64,000 nt of DNA from Carettochelys insculpta. Lineage: Eukaryota; Chordata; Testudines; Carettochelyidae. The notes beneath the pieces are model-generated. The model was not told the origin of the DNA and made no database searches. It saw only the letters and a program-made list of their open reading frames with translations. The stretch is taken from the NCBI RefSeq assembly GCF_033958435.1, contig NC_134138.1, positions 204,423,298-204,487,297 of the forward strand, given 5' to 3'. Shown here piece after piece: positions 43,183 through 55,547 of this stretch. Numbering within the stretch: the first letter of the stretch is position 1; every line of letters starts with the position of its first letter. The translations under genes were made by a program, and so were the position numbers.

Positions 43183-43775
43183 GGTTGCATCAAGAGGAGC
43201 GTTGCCAGTAGATCCCGAGAAGTGATTATTCCTCTTCATTTGGCTTTGGTAAGGCTCCATCTGGAGTACTGTGTCCAGTTCTGGGCCCCCAATTATAGGA
43301 AGGATGTGGATATGCTGGAGAGTGTCCAGCGGAGGGCGACCAAAATAATTAGGGGCTGGAGCATATAACTTATGAAGAAAGGTTGAGGGAATTGGGACTG
43401 TTTAGCCTGCAGAAGAGAAGACTGAGGGGACACTTGATAACAGTCTTTAACTTACTGACGGGAGGTTGCAAAGAGGCTGGAGAGAGGCTGTGGTCACGGA
43501 TGGCAGAACATGGAACAATGGTCTCAAGTTGCAGTTGGAAAGGTCCAGGTTGAACATTAGGAAAAACTTTTTCACTAGGAGGATGGTGAATCATTCGAAT
43601 GGTCTACCCAGGGAAGCAGTGGAATCTCCATCCCTGGAGGTGTTTAAGTCTCACCTCGACAAAGCCCTGGTGGGGCTGATCTGATGGGTTTGGTCCTGCT
43701 TAGAGCAGGGGGCTGGACTCGATGGCTTTTTTAGGTCTCTTCCGAGCTCTATTGCTCTATGATTCTATGATTCTA
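43183..43775 (+). mobile_element. CR1 LINE 3' end
   Basis: Encodes the C-terminus of ORF2 ([51 protein letters not shown]) in broken frames and ends with the tail CTATGATTCTATGATTCTA. 5'-truncated, as most CR1 copies are. Confidence 0.85.
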
Positions 43776-44502
43776 ATCTGAATTTGATTAGCCTTACTTT
43801 CTAAACACTGGATAGTGTTATGCATTTTTCTGCTAGACTACAGAGCCATCTCTTTCCCCTGTATGTACTCATCAATTGTCTTTTAACTTTCTCTTGAATA
43901 TACTAACTAAATTTAGGTTTTTAAGTCTCTCATTATAAAGCATGTTTTCTACAACTTGGATAATTCCTGAAGCTTTTTTCTGAGCCCCTTAAAATTTGTC
44001 AAGATCTTTTCTTAGGATGGAAGTCAGAACAGTATAATGTATTCCACTAGTGCCATCTGTAGATGTAGTATCACTTTCCCATTATAATATCCCTACAAGT
44101 TAGTACCTAGGCCTACAGAGATGCCAGGTAGCCAGTCTCGCCTACGGGCTACCTAGCTGTAACCTATTTGTTCACCACTTTCCCTGACCACTCCACCAAT
44201 GTCTGTGTCATCTGAAAGTTTTACTAGCAATGATTTTATATGATAAAGCACCTCTAGATTTGGCTTGCAGAATTTTTAAGCTGTTTATATAATCTAAACA
44301 ACAACTAAACAGAATTTCATTAACTAAGGCACAGCTACTTGTTCTCAATAAAAACTAAAGACAGATTTTCCAAAATTCACCAGCTGCATTTACAGCCATA
44401 ATTTCAAGAGAATTCTCAACTTTCTGGTGTGTCGGAAATCTAACCACTTATTTTGGTGTCTGAGTACGTCTGTTAAAACATGTTAGCTAACTCATTTTTA
44501 AA
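43776..44502. other. Intergenic, nothing recognised
   Basis: AT-rich, no gene or repeat that I can name. Confidence 0.4.
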
Positions 44503-44504
44503 TA

Positions 44505-44836
44505 CAGTAAACTCTTTCCTATCGGGCATTCTATTATCCAGAACTCTCAAATAACCAGCATTTTAACTATAAGTAAATTTGAATTACATTTTCCATAATT
44601 ACAGTATAGTAAAAGTAAATACAAATAAAAACAGCAAATACAGTACAAGTTCATAGTGTATAATACTACTGTTGTTGGTAAATAACATACTCTGTATATA
44701 TTTTTGTTTGTTTCTTAATATCTAATAATCTTGGTTGTTTTTTAGTGTTATGCATTGTTAGGTATACGTCTCTATTATCCAGAATACATGAATATCCAGC
44801 CAGTCCCGTAGCTGCCGGATATGGAAGAGTTTATTA
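44505..44836. mobile_element. TA-flanked MITE, mariner/Tigger-like, copy 2
   Basis: Begins CAGTAAACTCTTTCCTATC and ends GGATATGGAAGAGTTTATTA, with TA at 44503-44504 and 44837-44838. It is alignable with the copy at 9402-9736 over its whole length. Confidence 0.65.
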
Positions 44837-44838
44837 TA

Positions 44839-45344
44839 TAACATATTTTCCCAGTCTACAAGTAATTTAAGGGGGAGTGGAGCTCTTTCAAAAATGTGGC
44901 ACTTGAAGATTGAATTGTCTGTGAATTAGCAGTGTTTTCTACTAAGGCCAAAATTGTTCCTACACATTAGCATGTCCAAAATCCACTCTAGAGCTTGGTA
45001 GATTTTTTTAAAAAGCTTTACATTTGACTGTGCCTCTTGAGTTTTTCATGAATACTAGCCTCAAATCTGCAGCTTTGTAGCTTAAAAAAATAAGTTTTGG
45101 AAAAAAACTACTGTATGGCTAGCTGGGTTAGGCCATGTATACACATAGGTAAGGTATTTACATTTTAATTTTTACATTTATATTTATATTCATATGTAAA
45201 TCAGAGGGAAGAAAGTAATTCTAAAATGATAAATATGCCAGGCAATATTTATGCAAGGGAGTGCATTACTGTAATATTGGTGCACTAATGGTTGAAACTA
45301 TGTACTCAGAGTGGTTACAATAATTTAGAGCAAACTGAGAGGTC
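44839..45344. other. Intergenic, nothing recognised
   Basis: AT-rich, with a short TTTATATTTATATTCATATG stretch at about 45178. No gene. Confidence 0.4.
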
Positions 45345-46255
45345 TTATCTAGTGGAGTCCTGCAGAGGTCAATATTACTCAATATTTTCATTAATGACAT
45401 GGAAAAGAGAATAGTGTTCTTATGAATGTGCAAATGACACCATGACTGGAGGACAAGATTAGAATTTAAAATGATCTTGATAAATTAATGAATTGGTCTG
45501 AAATCAACAAGATTGTCAAGAAGACAAGTGCAAAGTTGGGAAGGAAAATCAAATGAACAAGGACAAAATGGGGACTAAATGGATGTAGTACTGCTGAAAA
45601 GAAGCTGGGGGCTCTAGGGGATCACAAACTGAATGAGTCAACAATGTGAAGCTGTTGTGGAACAGACTAATATTCTGGGATGTATGAACACTCATGATGT
45701 CCTAATGGTTGGGAGGCACATCTGCTCTACGTAGCATCGGTCAGGCTCAACTGGAGTACTGTGTTCATTTCTACTCATCACACTTTAGGAAAGATGTGGA
45801 CAAATTAGAGAGTCTAAAGAAGGGCAACAAAAATTATAAGGTTTAGAAAACCTGACCTATGAGTAAAGGTTAAAAACACTGGACATGTTGCTTCTTGAAA
45901 AAGGAAGACTGAGGAGGAAACTGAAAACAGTTCTCAAATATATTAAGGCCTGATATACAGGGAAGTGATCCATTTTTCTCTATGTCCATTGAAGGTTGTA
46001 AAAGTAGTAACAGACTTAATCTGCAGCAAGGGAGATCTCTCTCGGTTAACCTCTTGAAAGATTTTTCAGTATAGGTAGTTAATCTCTGGAATAGGTTCCC
46101 GAGTAAAGTTATATAATCCTGATAATTGGAAGTTTTTAATAGGCTGAATGAATGCCAGTCAGGGATGGTCCAAGATTATTTGGTCCTGCCTCAGAACAGG
46201 AGCTTGAACTAGATAACCTACTGAGGTCCCTTCCATTCCTATATTTCTATGATAT
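45345..46255 (+). mobile_element. CR1 LINE 3' part, old
   Basis: GTCCTGCAGAGGTCAATATT and ATTTTCATTAATGACATGGA encode the GVPQGSIL...IFINDME block of RT. Further on are the tail blocks TGGTCCTGCCTCAGAACAGG and CTACTGAGGTCCCTTCCATT, ending CTATATTTCTATGATATGAT. It is heavily mutated and lacks any long frame. Confidence 0.7.
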
Positions 46256-46599
46256 GATGGAACCTACAAAACAGAAATAAAAGTGTCAACCAGAAATGTC
46301 AATTTCATGTCATAGGCACTAAAACAAAGAACTGAAATCACAGAAATCGTATTAAAATTGTTTTTAATAATCACTTGCGTGGGTGGTGGAAGTGGGAGCA
46401 CTGCACCCCCGCCCCATGATATAACGTGAGGACTATCCCAGCCACAGCTTTGGCCCTCTTACTGCTGTCTGGATCACTCCTTCTGGGGACATGACTCTGC
46501 TCCCAGTCTTAGCTCAGGGGGAAGCGTGCAGACTGAGGTGAAGAGGCTGGATTTCAGTATCCCTGCTATTAAACATGTTCCAGCACCTCTGTTCACTTG

Positions 46600-46926
46600 G
46601 GCTGTGGCCACACTTGGCTAAACCTTTGATATGGCCATGCAAATGGCCAAATTGAAGAATACTAACGAGGCACTGAATTGAATATTCAGCACCTCATTGG
46701 CGTGAGACTGCTTTTGAATGTGCGCAGCTTGGCATGGCTACATGGGAGTCCCTTTCAAAAGGACCCTGCACATTTCGAAATCCCCTTATTCCCCTCAGCT
46801 TTCGAAGCGCCACGGCCAGAAGCATCCTAATGCTAATGAGCGCTGAATATGAGTGCCTCATTAGTATTCTTCATTTTGGCCATTAGCATGGCCATTTCGA
46901 AGGTTTGGCCAAGTGTAGCCACATCC
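46600..46926. mobile_element. Harbinger MITE, palindromic, decayed
   Basis: Begins GGCTGTGGCCACACTTGGCT, the same terminus as the autonomous element at 3412. It ends TTGGCCAAGTGTAGCCACATCC and is flanked by TTG (46597-46599, 46927-46929). The arms are still recognisable mirror copies but more diverged than in the elements at 16896 and 28809. Confidence 0.8.
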
Positions 46927-46929
46927 TTG

Positions 46930-47694
46930 TAGATTACTTGAAAATAAAACAACTAAAGCATTGGGATAGTGCATGGATTGCAGATAATAATTTTAAAACT
47001 GATACAAAAAAAGTAAAAGCATGACTGAACTTTGGCAAGGAGACTCAGTTTTCCAAATACATGGAAATTTGAGGACCTAAAAATAATTGAAAGTGGATAA
47101 ACTGACATAACATTTAGAAAATGAGATCAATTTTTTTTCATTTTTTTAAACAAAAGGACATGGAAATTGATCATTTAAGCTTGTATTTTAAAAGATAATA
47201 TCTTACTCTTCTCTTGGATACCACCATGTCACTACTGGCTTCTCTTTTGTCTTCTAAAACCCTCAGCCCTGAAAAACATTTCAAAATCCATAAAAACACT
47301 GAATGTTATTCATGGCAAATAGGATATAGATGTTTGTAACCACTTGTAAATATTTAAGCCATTGAAATATACAACAGTACAATCAATTGTATTAGTAAGG
47401 CACAGTAACATTACAATAATTAAGGGGTTTAAAGGAAATCATTTTGGCTCTGATTTTCAAGAAAGAGGTTCGCTTGTGGGAACAATGTGTATCCATAATA
47501 TATTACCCAAAGAAAGGATGGGCTCTTTATACTGTGTTACCATGTATTTATTACTGAAATAGATTATACATATGAGGTTAGAAACAAAGATGAATTCTTC
47601 TTGAATGACGTTATAAATCAAAATGTGAAACTGTTCTTGAACATATACTGCATTACAAAACTGCCATTTGGGAACTTTCTTCTGATCCTCTTCT
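46930..47694. other. Intergenic, nothing recognised
   Basis: AT-rich sequence without a supported gene or repeat. Confidence 0.4.
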
Positions 47695-48090
47695 GACGCT
47701 GAGGGACTTGGGCTTGTTTAGTTTACAGAAGAGAAGACTGAGGGGTGATTTAATAGAAGCATTCAACTTCCTGAAAGGGGGCTCTAAAGAGGAGGGTGAG
47801 AAACTCTTCTTAGTGGTGACAGATGGCAGAACAAGGAGTAATGGTGTGAAGTTAAAGAGAAAGAGGTATGGGCTGGATATTAGGAAAAAGTACTTCACCA
47901 GGAGGGTGGTGAAGCATTGGAATGCATTGCCTAGAGAGGTGGTGGATTCTCTCTCCCTTGCGGTTTTTAAGTCCCAGCTTGTCAGGGTCCTGGGTGGGAT
48001 TTCCTAGTTAGAGTTGATCCTGCTTGAAGCAGGGGGCTGGACTAGATGACCTCCTGAAGTCCCTTCCAGCCCTATGATTCTATGATTCTT
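47695..48090 (+). mobile_element. CR1 LINE 3' end
   Basis: An open frame of 99 codons ([20 protein letters not shown] ... [20 protein letters not shown]) is the ORF2 C-terminus. The UTR and tail end CTATGATTCTATGATTCTT at 48090. It is the best-preserved short CR1 copy here and closely resembles the same part of the copy at 31007-34968. Confidence 0.85.
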
Positions 48091-48372
48091 AACGAGCAAT
48101 GAATGATCTTTAACTATATCTTCTATAGTTTCTTAATGGAATAGTCAAATATTATCCTTTCAGAATATCTGTATGGAAAGCTTACATTGTCAGAATTGTT
48201 TCTCTTTCTTAAAGCAAGTAGTTATTATATGAACATTTCATTTTAGATGAAATCACCACTTTCAGACTTCTACATGTAAAATGTGGGTCAGAAAGTAATG
48301 TAACTTCCTACCATGTAACATATAATGTGTATGTTACTTACATATTTATATTTTAATCATTTAAGTTGTTCC

Positions 48373-48593
48373 TAGGGTTACTATATTTGAACTTTCAAAA
48401 GAGGACACCCCTGAGAGGGAGTGTATCTGTATCAGTATCTACCAACTCACATGGTATTAATTACAATATATGGTAGATATTGATACAATGTAATATATTG
48501 TAATTAATGCCATGTGAGTTGGTAGATACTGATACAGATACACTCCCTCTCAGGAGTGTCCTCTTTTTAGAAAGTTCAAATATAATAACCCTT
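48373..48593. mobile_element. Fold-back hAT-like MITE with 8-bp target duplication
   Basis: TAGGGTTACTATATTTGAAC at the left and GTTCAAATATAATAACCCTT at the right are inverted termini. The arms continue inward through AGGACACCCCTGAGAGGGAG and GTATCTACCAACTCACATG for about 100 bp each. GTTGTTCC flanks both sides (48365-48372, 48594-48601). The 8-bp duplication suggests hAT superfamily mobilisation. Confidence 0.75.
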
Positions 48594-49000
48594 GTTGTTC
48601 CCTATACACTCTATTTTGAGACTGAGAAACAGTAGCTAGCATGGAACAACTGAATACTTAAAAAAAAAAACTTTTATAAATGTCTGCCTATACTTCTGTA
48701 CAAATCCAAGTAATATTGTTTACAAAGTGTATAAGAACTTTAACTTAATCCATAACAGATTTCATTAATGAAAATATGCCCAGTATAAACAGTAATATTC
48801 CAGAAGTTTTGTTTAAAAACGGGTGTACAAAGTCTGTAGCTCACAGTTTATTTTTAAACTACTTACCTGAGCCATGTTGTCTCTTGAATGGCCAAGGGCC
48901 AACACTGCTGTAACTACATTGCATATAACTTTCTTCTAGTGCACAGATGTGTTACCTCATGAAATCAAGTAACACTGAAGTGAAGTGCATGAACTTCTAG

Positions 49001-49353
49001 GGCTTATCTACAATAGCCCCATCCTTCAGAGGAGGCATGTAAATTGGCCAGATCAGGGAATAGCAATGAGGTGCTGTGCTGCATGTGCAGCACCTCATTA
49101 GCCTAATTCCTGCCACACAAACTTTGAAGTTAGCAATCTTTTGGGAGTAAGGGCACTTTGAAGTTGCACAGCTACTTACAAGTGCCTGCGGCTACACTGC
49201 TTGCTGGAGCTTCAAAGTTGCTAACTTTGAGGTTTGCATGGCAGGAATTAGGCTAAGGAGGTACTGCATATGCAGCGTAGCACCTCATTTTCCTTCCCCA
49301 ATCTGGTTTGTTTACATGTTCCTTAGAAGGAGGGGGCTGGTGTAGACAAGGCC
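49001..49353. mobile_element. Harbinger MITE, decayed palindrome
   Basis: Begins GGCTTATCTACAATAGCCCC after TAG and ends GGGGCTGGTGTAGACAAGGCC followed by ATAG. The arms carry CAATGAGGTGCTGTGCTGCA and its mirror GCAGCGTAGCACCTCATT. The centre has TTTGAAGTT motifs derived from TTCGAAGTT by CpG decay. Confidence 0.7.
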
Positions 49354-49503
49354 ATAGAAGTACGGACCCTCAAAGATGCAATATTTTAGAGAGCCATACT
49401 ATGCTGAGGGTTCTCACCTTGCTCTAAACAGAATCTACTCGTGTTGGATCAGATCTTCCACTGGTATAAATAACATAGTTCCATTAAAACCATCTTCCTA
49501 GAG

Positions 49504-50081
49504 CAGTGGCTTCTCAACTGGTGTGCTGTGAGAACTGTCCACGTGTGGCAGGAAATTTCTTCAATTTACCCTCACAGCAGCTCTTTGCAGAGTCACAATG
49601 CAGGGGAATTGATGACCACATGGCAGCTGGGGCTCAATTAGAAAGGCTGCCTGAGCCTCAGCTGGTGTGGGGCTCACCAATTTCTCCTGGCAGAGGCTCT
49701 GCAAAGAGTGGGGGGGAGCGGAAATTGATGACCCCAGGCCAGCCTTGCTGGCTGAGTCCTAGCTAATGCAGGATTGGTCAATTTCCCCGTGGTGGCTCTT
49801 TGCAGAGAAACTGTGAGGGGAAATGCTGATACTGCAGGAGCCTGCTCACATCAGGAGTCAGCTGAAAGCTGCTTCCTGGTCCAAAGGGGCTGGCAGGGAA
49901 CCTGCCCCCACTCCTTGCTATCGGATGTGAGGAGTGATTTAAATGCCACATCCCATCTCCAACATGCTGGCAGGGAGGGGCGACATTTGAGCAATTGATT
50001 CAGCTGAAAAAAGTGGGTGTGCCATGGAATCATTTGTTCACTGAAATGTGCTATGTTACTAAAAAGGGTAGGAACCCACTG
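49504..50081. mobile_element. hAT-type non-autonomous element, copy B
   Basis: Begins CAGTGGCTTCTCAACTGGTG and ends AGGGTAGGAACCCACTG. A perfect TCCTAGAG duplication flanks it (49496-49503, 50082-50089). The interior matches the element at 21469-22279, including GATTCAGCTGAAAAAAGTGG. No transposase. Confidence 0.8.
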
Positions 50082-50369
50082 TCCTAGAGTAATTCTGTTA
50101 CCTTCCTATAGTGGCTTTATCATTAATTCAGATGCTAGCAAGTACATAAACTTCAACCTAACTTCATCCCTAAGACTGGCTCTTTATAAGGTTTCTAAAC
50201 CGATCTTGGTGTACTAGACTCCAGTTGCTTCTGTCCAGAGAATAACTCTCCAGCATGGGCTCAATGAGCTACACTTGCCTCAGTGAATCAGCAGAACTCA
50301 AACAGCAAGTCACAGCAGAGTTCCAAATCTGAAAAGAGTTACTCAATCATCAGTGTTGGGAATTCCTTA

Positions 50370-50980
50370 CGATAGAGAAAGATTACCAACTGATAACTGT
50401 TCTTCTCGAGTTACATCTGCCAATTTGCACTTGTGGAATTGGCAGTACTTGATACTGAGGTTGCAAAATCTTCACCAATACTGTGGGTCTGCATTAATGC
50501 CCCTGGTGACGTAAGTGTTTCACATCTGAGAGTATATAAGAGCACAGGTCCCCACTAACTGCTTCAGTGCCTTCTACTTAACTGTAGCATCACACTCTAA
50601 GGCTATGTCTAGACTGCTTAGAATTGTTGGCAAAAGATGCACAAATTGTGCAATGCATTTGCGTATCTACTGCTGACAGTTCTGTCGAAAGAGGCTTTGC
50701 CAACATTTGGCTCATCCACATGGGCCTAAATGTCAGGAAAACACCCTCCTGCCAACACATCCTTTCTTCCTCATGGAATGAAGATGACTGGGATGTCAGC
50801 AGAAGGTTCCCGATGCAGCAGAATTCTGTCAGGAGACCGTCAGTCTCCTGACAGAAGCCTGCAATGTAAACATAGCCTAAGAGAACAGCACTCTTGGAAC
50901 AGCCAGGAATAATTCTCAAAGAACACTTACTAGCAAGTAAACTAACTTTTTTCTTTGAGTGCATTCCCACCGGCAAGACT
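50370..50980. mobile_element. Probable DIRS terminus with MITE inside
   Basis: The left part (ATAACTGTTCTTCTCGAGTT, ATTTGCACTTGTGGAATTGG, then AGTATATAAGAGCACAGGTC) and the right part (GAATAATTCTCAAAGAACAC, CTTTGAGTGCATTCCCACCG) resemble outward and inward copies of DIRS terminal sequence. Removing the MITE joins them. No coding part nearby. The similarity is partial. Confidence 0.45.
50601..50877. mobile_element. Harbinger-type MITE with TAA target duplication
   Basis: Begins GGCTATGTCTAGACTGCTTA, ends TGCAATGTAAACATAGCC, with TAA on both sides (50598-50600, 50878-50880), the canonical Harbinger target. The interior has TTGTTGGCAAAAGATGC and CAGTCTCCTGACAGAAG motifs. Confidence 0.75.
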
Positions 50981-53900
50981 GTATTGAGAAATAGTAATCA
51001 AAATAGAGGGCAGGTTGAGTTCTTAATTAAACAAAGATTGAAGCAGCATTTGCCTGCATCTGATATCTGAATGGTAGTGAGGTATTAGTTTTACTAAAAC
51101 TTCAAAATGTGGCTTCCTACGTATTTCTTCTACCGATATTCTTCTTAAACATACCTTTGAAGCAGAAGTAGCTGATGTAGAATGGGCTCAACATTGAGAC
51201 AACTTCTAAGCACTTCATATATACCACAAATGATGTTAGAAATATGTTACAGTGTAATCCTAAACATAAACCAAGTTCCACTCATATCCAATGTGTGAAA
51301 GTGGAGTTCACCAAGGTGAGAGAAGTTTGGAGAACACTGAGACAGAGACTAATCAATTGGTGTGGAAGTCCGTCGCTGCTTATATACAATAATGAAGGTG
51401 GGGTGACTGAATGTATAGGCCTCACATGGAAAAGGAAAGAGTCAGCTCTGCTCTGGTGGCAGGGCTAGAAAGCATGTATGATAAGGATGAGGCCTTTATA
51501 AAGGATAAACTGCAGTCAGCAGGGGGAAGGGGGCTGGAATTAAAATCAGGGTTGTCCTAAGCAGCATACTACAGGAGTGACTCACAAAACCATGGAGAGA
51601 ACTCCTAGTCAGGAAACTTCAGCCCAATCCTTAGGAGAGTACAGTGGACTCAGAGGGTAAAATAGACAAGCTGTACCTATCTCCAAGAAAAAGTCTCTAA
51701 ACCCATCAGACTGAGTTGTTGGCAACTTTATAAACTTGCCACCCTTATTTTTGCTGGGACCATACAAAAGGAAGTATCCCTGTAACCATGGGGGGTCTGT
51801 GGCTTTCATGTTGCTCCCCCAGACAAGAAGACATTAGGATGCCTACACAACTTATACCCCTCTGCAAATGGTGGGGGAAGGGTGCGGGTCTGGGTTGCAA
51901 TCACTATGTGCAGCTAATTAGTTTGGTCAGGGCCACCACGCTCACAATAAGAAACCATCAAGGACTCTATTACAGGTAAGGTCACCACCAGTACCTGTAA
52001 GTCACTAATCTTAATTCAGGTAATAGGCATAAGGAATACATTCTTGAAAGAGAGTTTGTCCAGCATGTCATCTTCAACTCCCTTATAGGTGACAAGCTCC
52101 TTTAGAGGAAAGAGTTGGTTATAAGGCATTTTTGGAACTAAGTGATCATGAAGTGGGGAAACATACTAGATGCAGGGTTTTGTAGTGTGAAGGGAGACTG
52201 AATATTGACATGTCCACCTCCAGTGATGCCAGTGCATTATAAGACAGCTGGTGCTAGTTCCTCTTTTTTCTCCTCTTTTAGGGCCTCATCAGAATCTGAG
52301 TTACTTTTCTTATTTTCTTTCTTTTTGTTTAAAGGCTGAGGTTTCACAGAAGAGGTGCCAGCAGTCAAGCAAAAGCACACAGTGGTTGATGGTGTGCTTT
52401 ATGGTACTATGGACTGCAGCCAGATGAGGTTGAAGAAAAGTATGACGGTAAGAATGTCTGTTAGGCAGACTTAAAGAGAGTGGGTGATCACTCTGGAGAA
52501 GAAGAAAGAGATGATTACAGACTGCATCATGGCCTCAGATATCCAACATGTAAGTCATAAACTTCAAAAGGTTGTGACTTCAGAAGAGGTTCCATGAGCT
52601 TGACTTCAGTGGCACTATATCTGCAAAGGCACAGGGATTCTTGAGAAGAAAGAATTACCCTCTTGTAATCGCCCTCCTTTGAAATATTGAGCTATTGACA
52701 TCTCTGGTGCACATGTGCACCTGAGATCAGAACGTTTTGAATAGTGGTGTCCACTGAGCTGTACCTGTGCCTCATATGATTCACAACATTCTGTGGCCAA
52801 TGGCTTAAATAGATATGGAGGGAGATGAGGGGGAAGTGAAGTGGTCTCAGCAACTCTTCAGTTCTCTCCCCAGAACAGAATCCACAATGACAATTCCATT
52901 GAAATGGGAAAGGGAGGCAGATTGTGGAGTATATATGAACAGTACATCTCACAATTACCACAGGGTATATAACTTTCTTTTTTGAACAACCATGCATGCA
53001 TATTCTTCTTCTGGTGACTCACAGAGAGTAACTCGTGTCCTGGAGGTTACCACTCAGACTCTTTGGAGATAATGATTGCAGTATACCTCTGCCAATATGG
53101 GCAATGGATCAATAACTTATACCAAGTAATAATGTTATAGCTAAGTTAATTGAACTCCAGCTAGCTCCTTTGCAACTTACACCACGAAATAATGAAAGCT
53201 AAGTTAATTGAACTCCAGATAGCTCCTTTGCAATTCACTGCAATTAGGAACTTCACAATGATACAGTAGAGGCTGTGAGCGCTCTGGTGTAATGAGTTGT
53301 AAACTGTAATCTGTCCAGGTGGGTCTAAACTGGCCATCACGCGGCAAGGTTTAACGCAGTCAAAGGACTATTTTGACATTTCCTGAGAGCACACTCCTTT
53401 ACCCTTCATTCTGTCAGCAATTGTTAGGAGCAATCAAGAACAGCTTTGTTCTACACTGATAGAATGAAAGACCTCTGACTATATCCCAACATAGTTCATC
53501 TATTATTAGATATTAGCCAAACAGCATCGGTGCAATACATCTCAGGTTCTTATACTTCTTAGCACTGTAGCACTCCTACAGATATTTTAAACTTAGGTGG
53601 CATCCAACAAACAAATACATTTTTTTAACCAACTTAAGACACTAGATTCAAGAATTCAGGACACTAAAGTTCAGATAGTTTTGCAACTTTATTCAACTAC
53701 ACAGTTTACTTACCTAAATCTCTCTCTAATCCTGGTGTTTGAAACTATAATCTGAAAACAGATTTTTGGCATGTCCAAACAAAGCTTAAGAATAAGCCTG
53801 TTAATAAAAGATCTTCAGTAACTCTGTTTGCTCTAACAAACCTCTCAACACAGAAACTAGCTGTCCGTGGATCCATGAAGCTGCAGTGAAAATGCTGACT

Positions 53901-54864
53901 ATTCTTAGAATATGTTCTCTTAACTTGCTCTGCAAGTATTTTGAAAGGCCATCAGCGTATCAATGAAGGGTAATTTTAGACATAGCAATAGTCTTCATGG
54001 CCATGTCTGCATATTCCTTAATCGTAATACTATGTACCTATTGCTGCTGGAATTGGAAGGGGCTCAATGGGAGCATGTGCTTGTTTGAATTGTGCAATTC
54101 ATATGGCCACCCTACAAGGTGGTTACAGTTTAATTTATTAACAAAATTACATGTAGTTATGAACTTTAATACTAACACAAAAATCCCAACATAATATTGT
54201 ACTATGCATTTTCTTCTTTTTCCTGTTTATTAAAATATTCTTCAACTGAATTTTTGCCACAGGTAGACTTAGGGCTTGGTAAAACTGTTCATTATTCAGA
54301 AAAGAGGCACCTTTCTTGGTCCCCTATTGGCCAGTCTTCTGCTGAAGGACCCACGCAGGAATGAAGGGGATAGAGAGTCTAACAACCCCAGCATCAGGTC
54401 CTGACTCATACAGAAGACATAATTTAGCAGTCTATGGAGGGGGATGGGCATATTGATTACTAAGATTTTCCAAATGTATTGGTTCCTTCTGGACGATTCT
54501 GGGCTCTCCAAAAGAGCTGTGGCTCACAGTTTGGGAAGTACTGCTGTACAGGTGCTATGGGGAGTGTCAGGGCTCCTTCTCCACTGGCATTCTGAGTGCA
54601 GAAAGTGAGGGCTGGCAAAAACTTTAAAAACACCTTGCCTATTCACAGGTTTTACTTGAAACTTCCCAAGGTCACAAATCCCTTGGACCTGGAAGATAGA
54701 CTGCCACCACCCAGATAGAACAAAACCCCCTTAACCCAGGAAGATATACGTGGGGTTGTCTCCCTACAAACTCTTCACCCTCCCTCCAAAGAGAGCTCAG
54801 ACACAAAGACTGTAATTCAGTAGCTGACCATTTGGTCTAAGACATAGACTCTTCTTAGGAAACA
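50981..54864. other. Intergenic with a tandem duplication and weak repeat scraps
   Basis: No supported gene. At 52620-53000 a weak DIRS-terminus-like segment (CTTCAGTTCTCTCCCCAGAA, CATTGAAATGGGAAAGGGAG) may be present. At 54515-54550 CACAGTTTGGGAAGTACTGC resembles a hAT end. The remainder is unclassified. Confidence 0.4.
53113..53231. repeat. Tandem duplication of a 59-60-bp unit
   Basis: Two adjacent copies, 53113-53172 and 53173-53231, share AGCTAAGTTAATTGAACTCC and AGCTCCTTTGCAA, differing by a few substitutions and a one- or two-base indel. Confidence 0.8.
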
Positions 54865-54865
54865 G

Positions 54866-55547
54866 GGCTACGTCTACACGTGCAGCCAACATCGAAATAG
54901 TCTATTTCGATGAATAACGTCTACACGTCCTCCAGGGCCGGCAACGTCGATGTTCAACTTCGACGTTGTTCAGCCCAAAATCGAAATAGGCGCAGCGAGG
55001 GAACGTCTACACGTCAAAGTAGCACACATCGAAATAGGGATGCCAGGCACAGCTGCAGACAGGGTCACAGGGCGGACTCAACAGCCAGCCGCTCCCTTAA
55101 AGGGCCCCTCCCAGACACAGTTGCACTAAACAACACAAGATACACAGAGCTGACAACTGGTTGCAGACCCTGTGCCTGCAGCATAGATCCCCAGCTGCCG
55201 CAGAAGCAGCCAGAAGCCCTGGGCTAAGGGCTGCTGCCCACGGTGACCATAGAGCCCCGCAGGGGCTGGAGAGAGAGCATCTCTCAACCCCCCAGCTGAT
55301 GGCCGCCATGGAGGACCCAGCAATTTCGACGTTGTGGGACGCGGATCGTCTACACGGTCCCTACTTCGACATTGAACGTCGAAGTAGGGCGCTATTCCTA
55401 TCTCCTCATGAGGTTAGTGACTTCCACGTCTCGCCGCCTAACGTCGAAGTTAACTTCGAAATAGCGCCCGACGCGTGTAGACGCGACGGGCGCTATTTCG
55501 AAGTTAGTGCCGCTACTTCGAAGTAGCGTGCACGTGTAGACGCAGCT
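54866..55547. mobile_element. Harbinger MITE, 680-710-bp family, copy 3
   Basis: Begins GGCTACGTCTACACGTGCAG, ends GCACGTGTAGACGCAGCT, and is in the opposite orientation to copies at 20217 and 31798. The target duplication is unclear (AGG if one terminal base was lost). The internal cores CGTCTACACG recur and the central block CTCTCAACCCCCCAGCTGAT is retained. Confidence 0.8.

Noticed and set aside
47695..48090. 99-codon CR1 frame as a host gene
   Set aside because: It is the common C-terminus of CR1 ORF2 followed by the CR1 tail.
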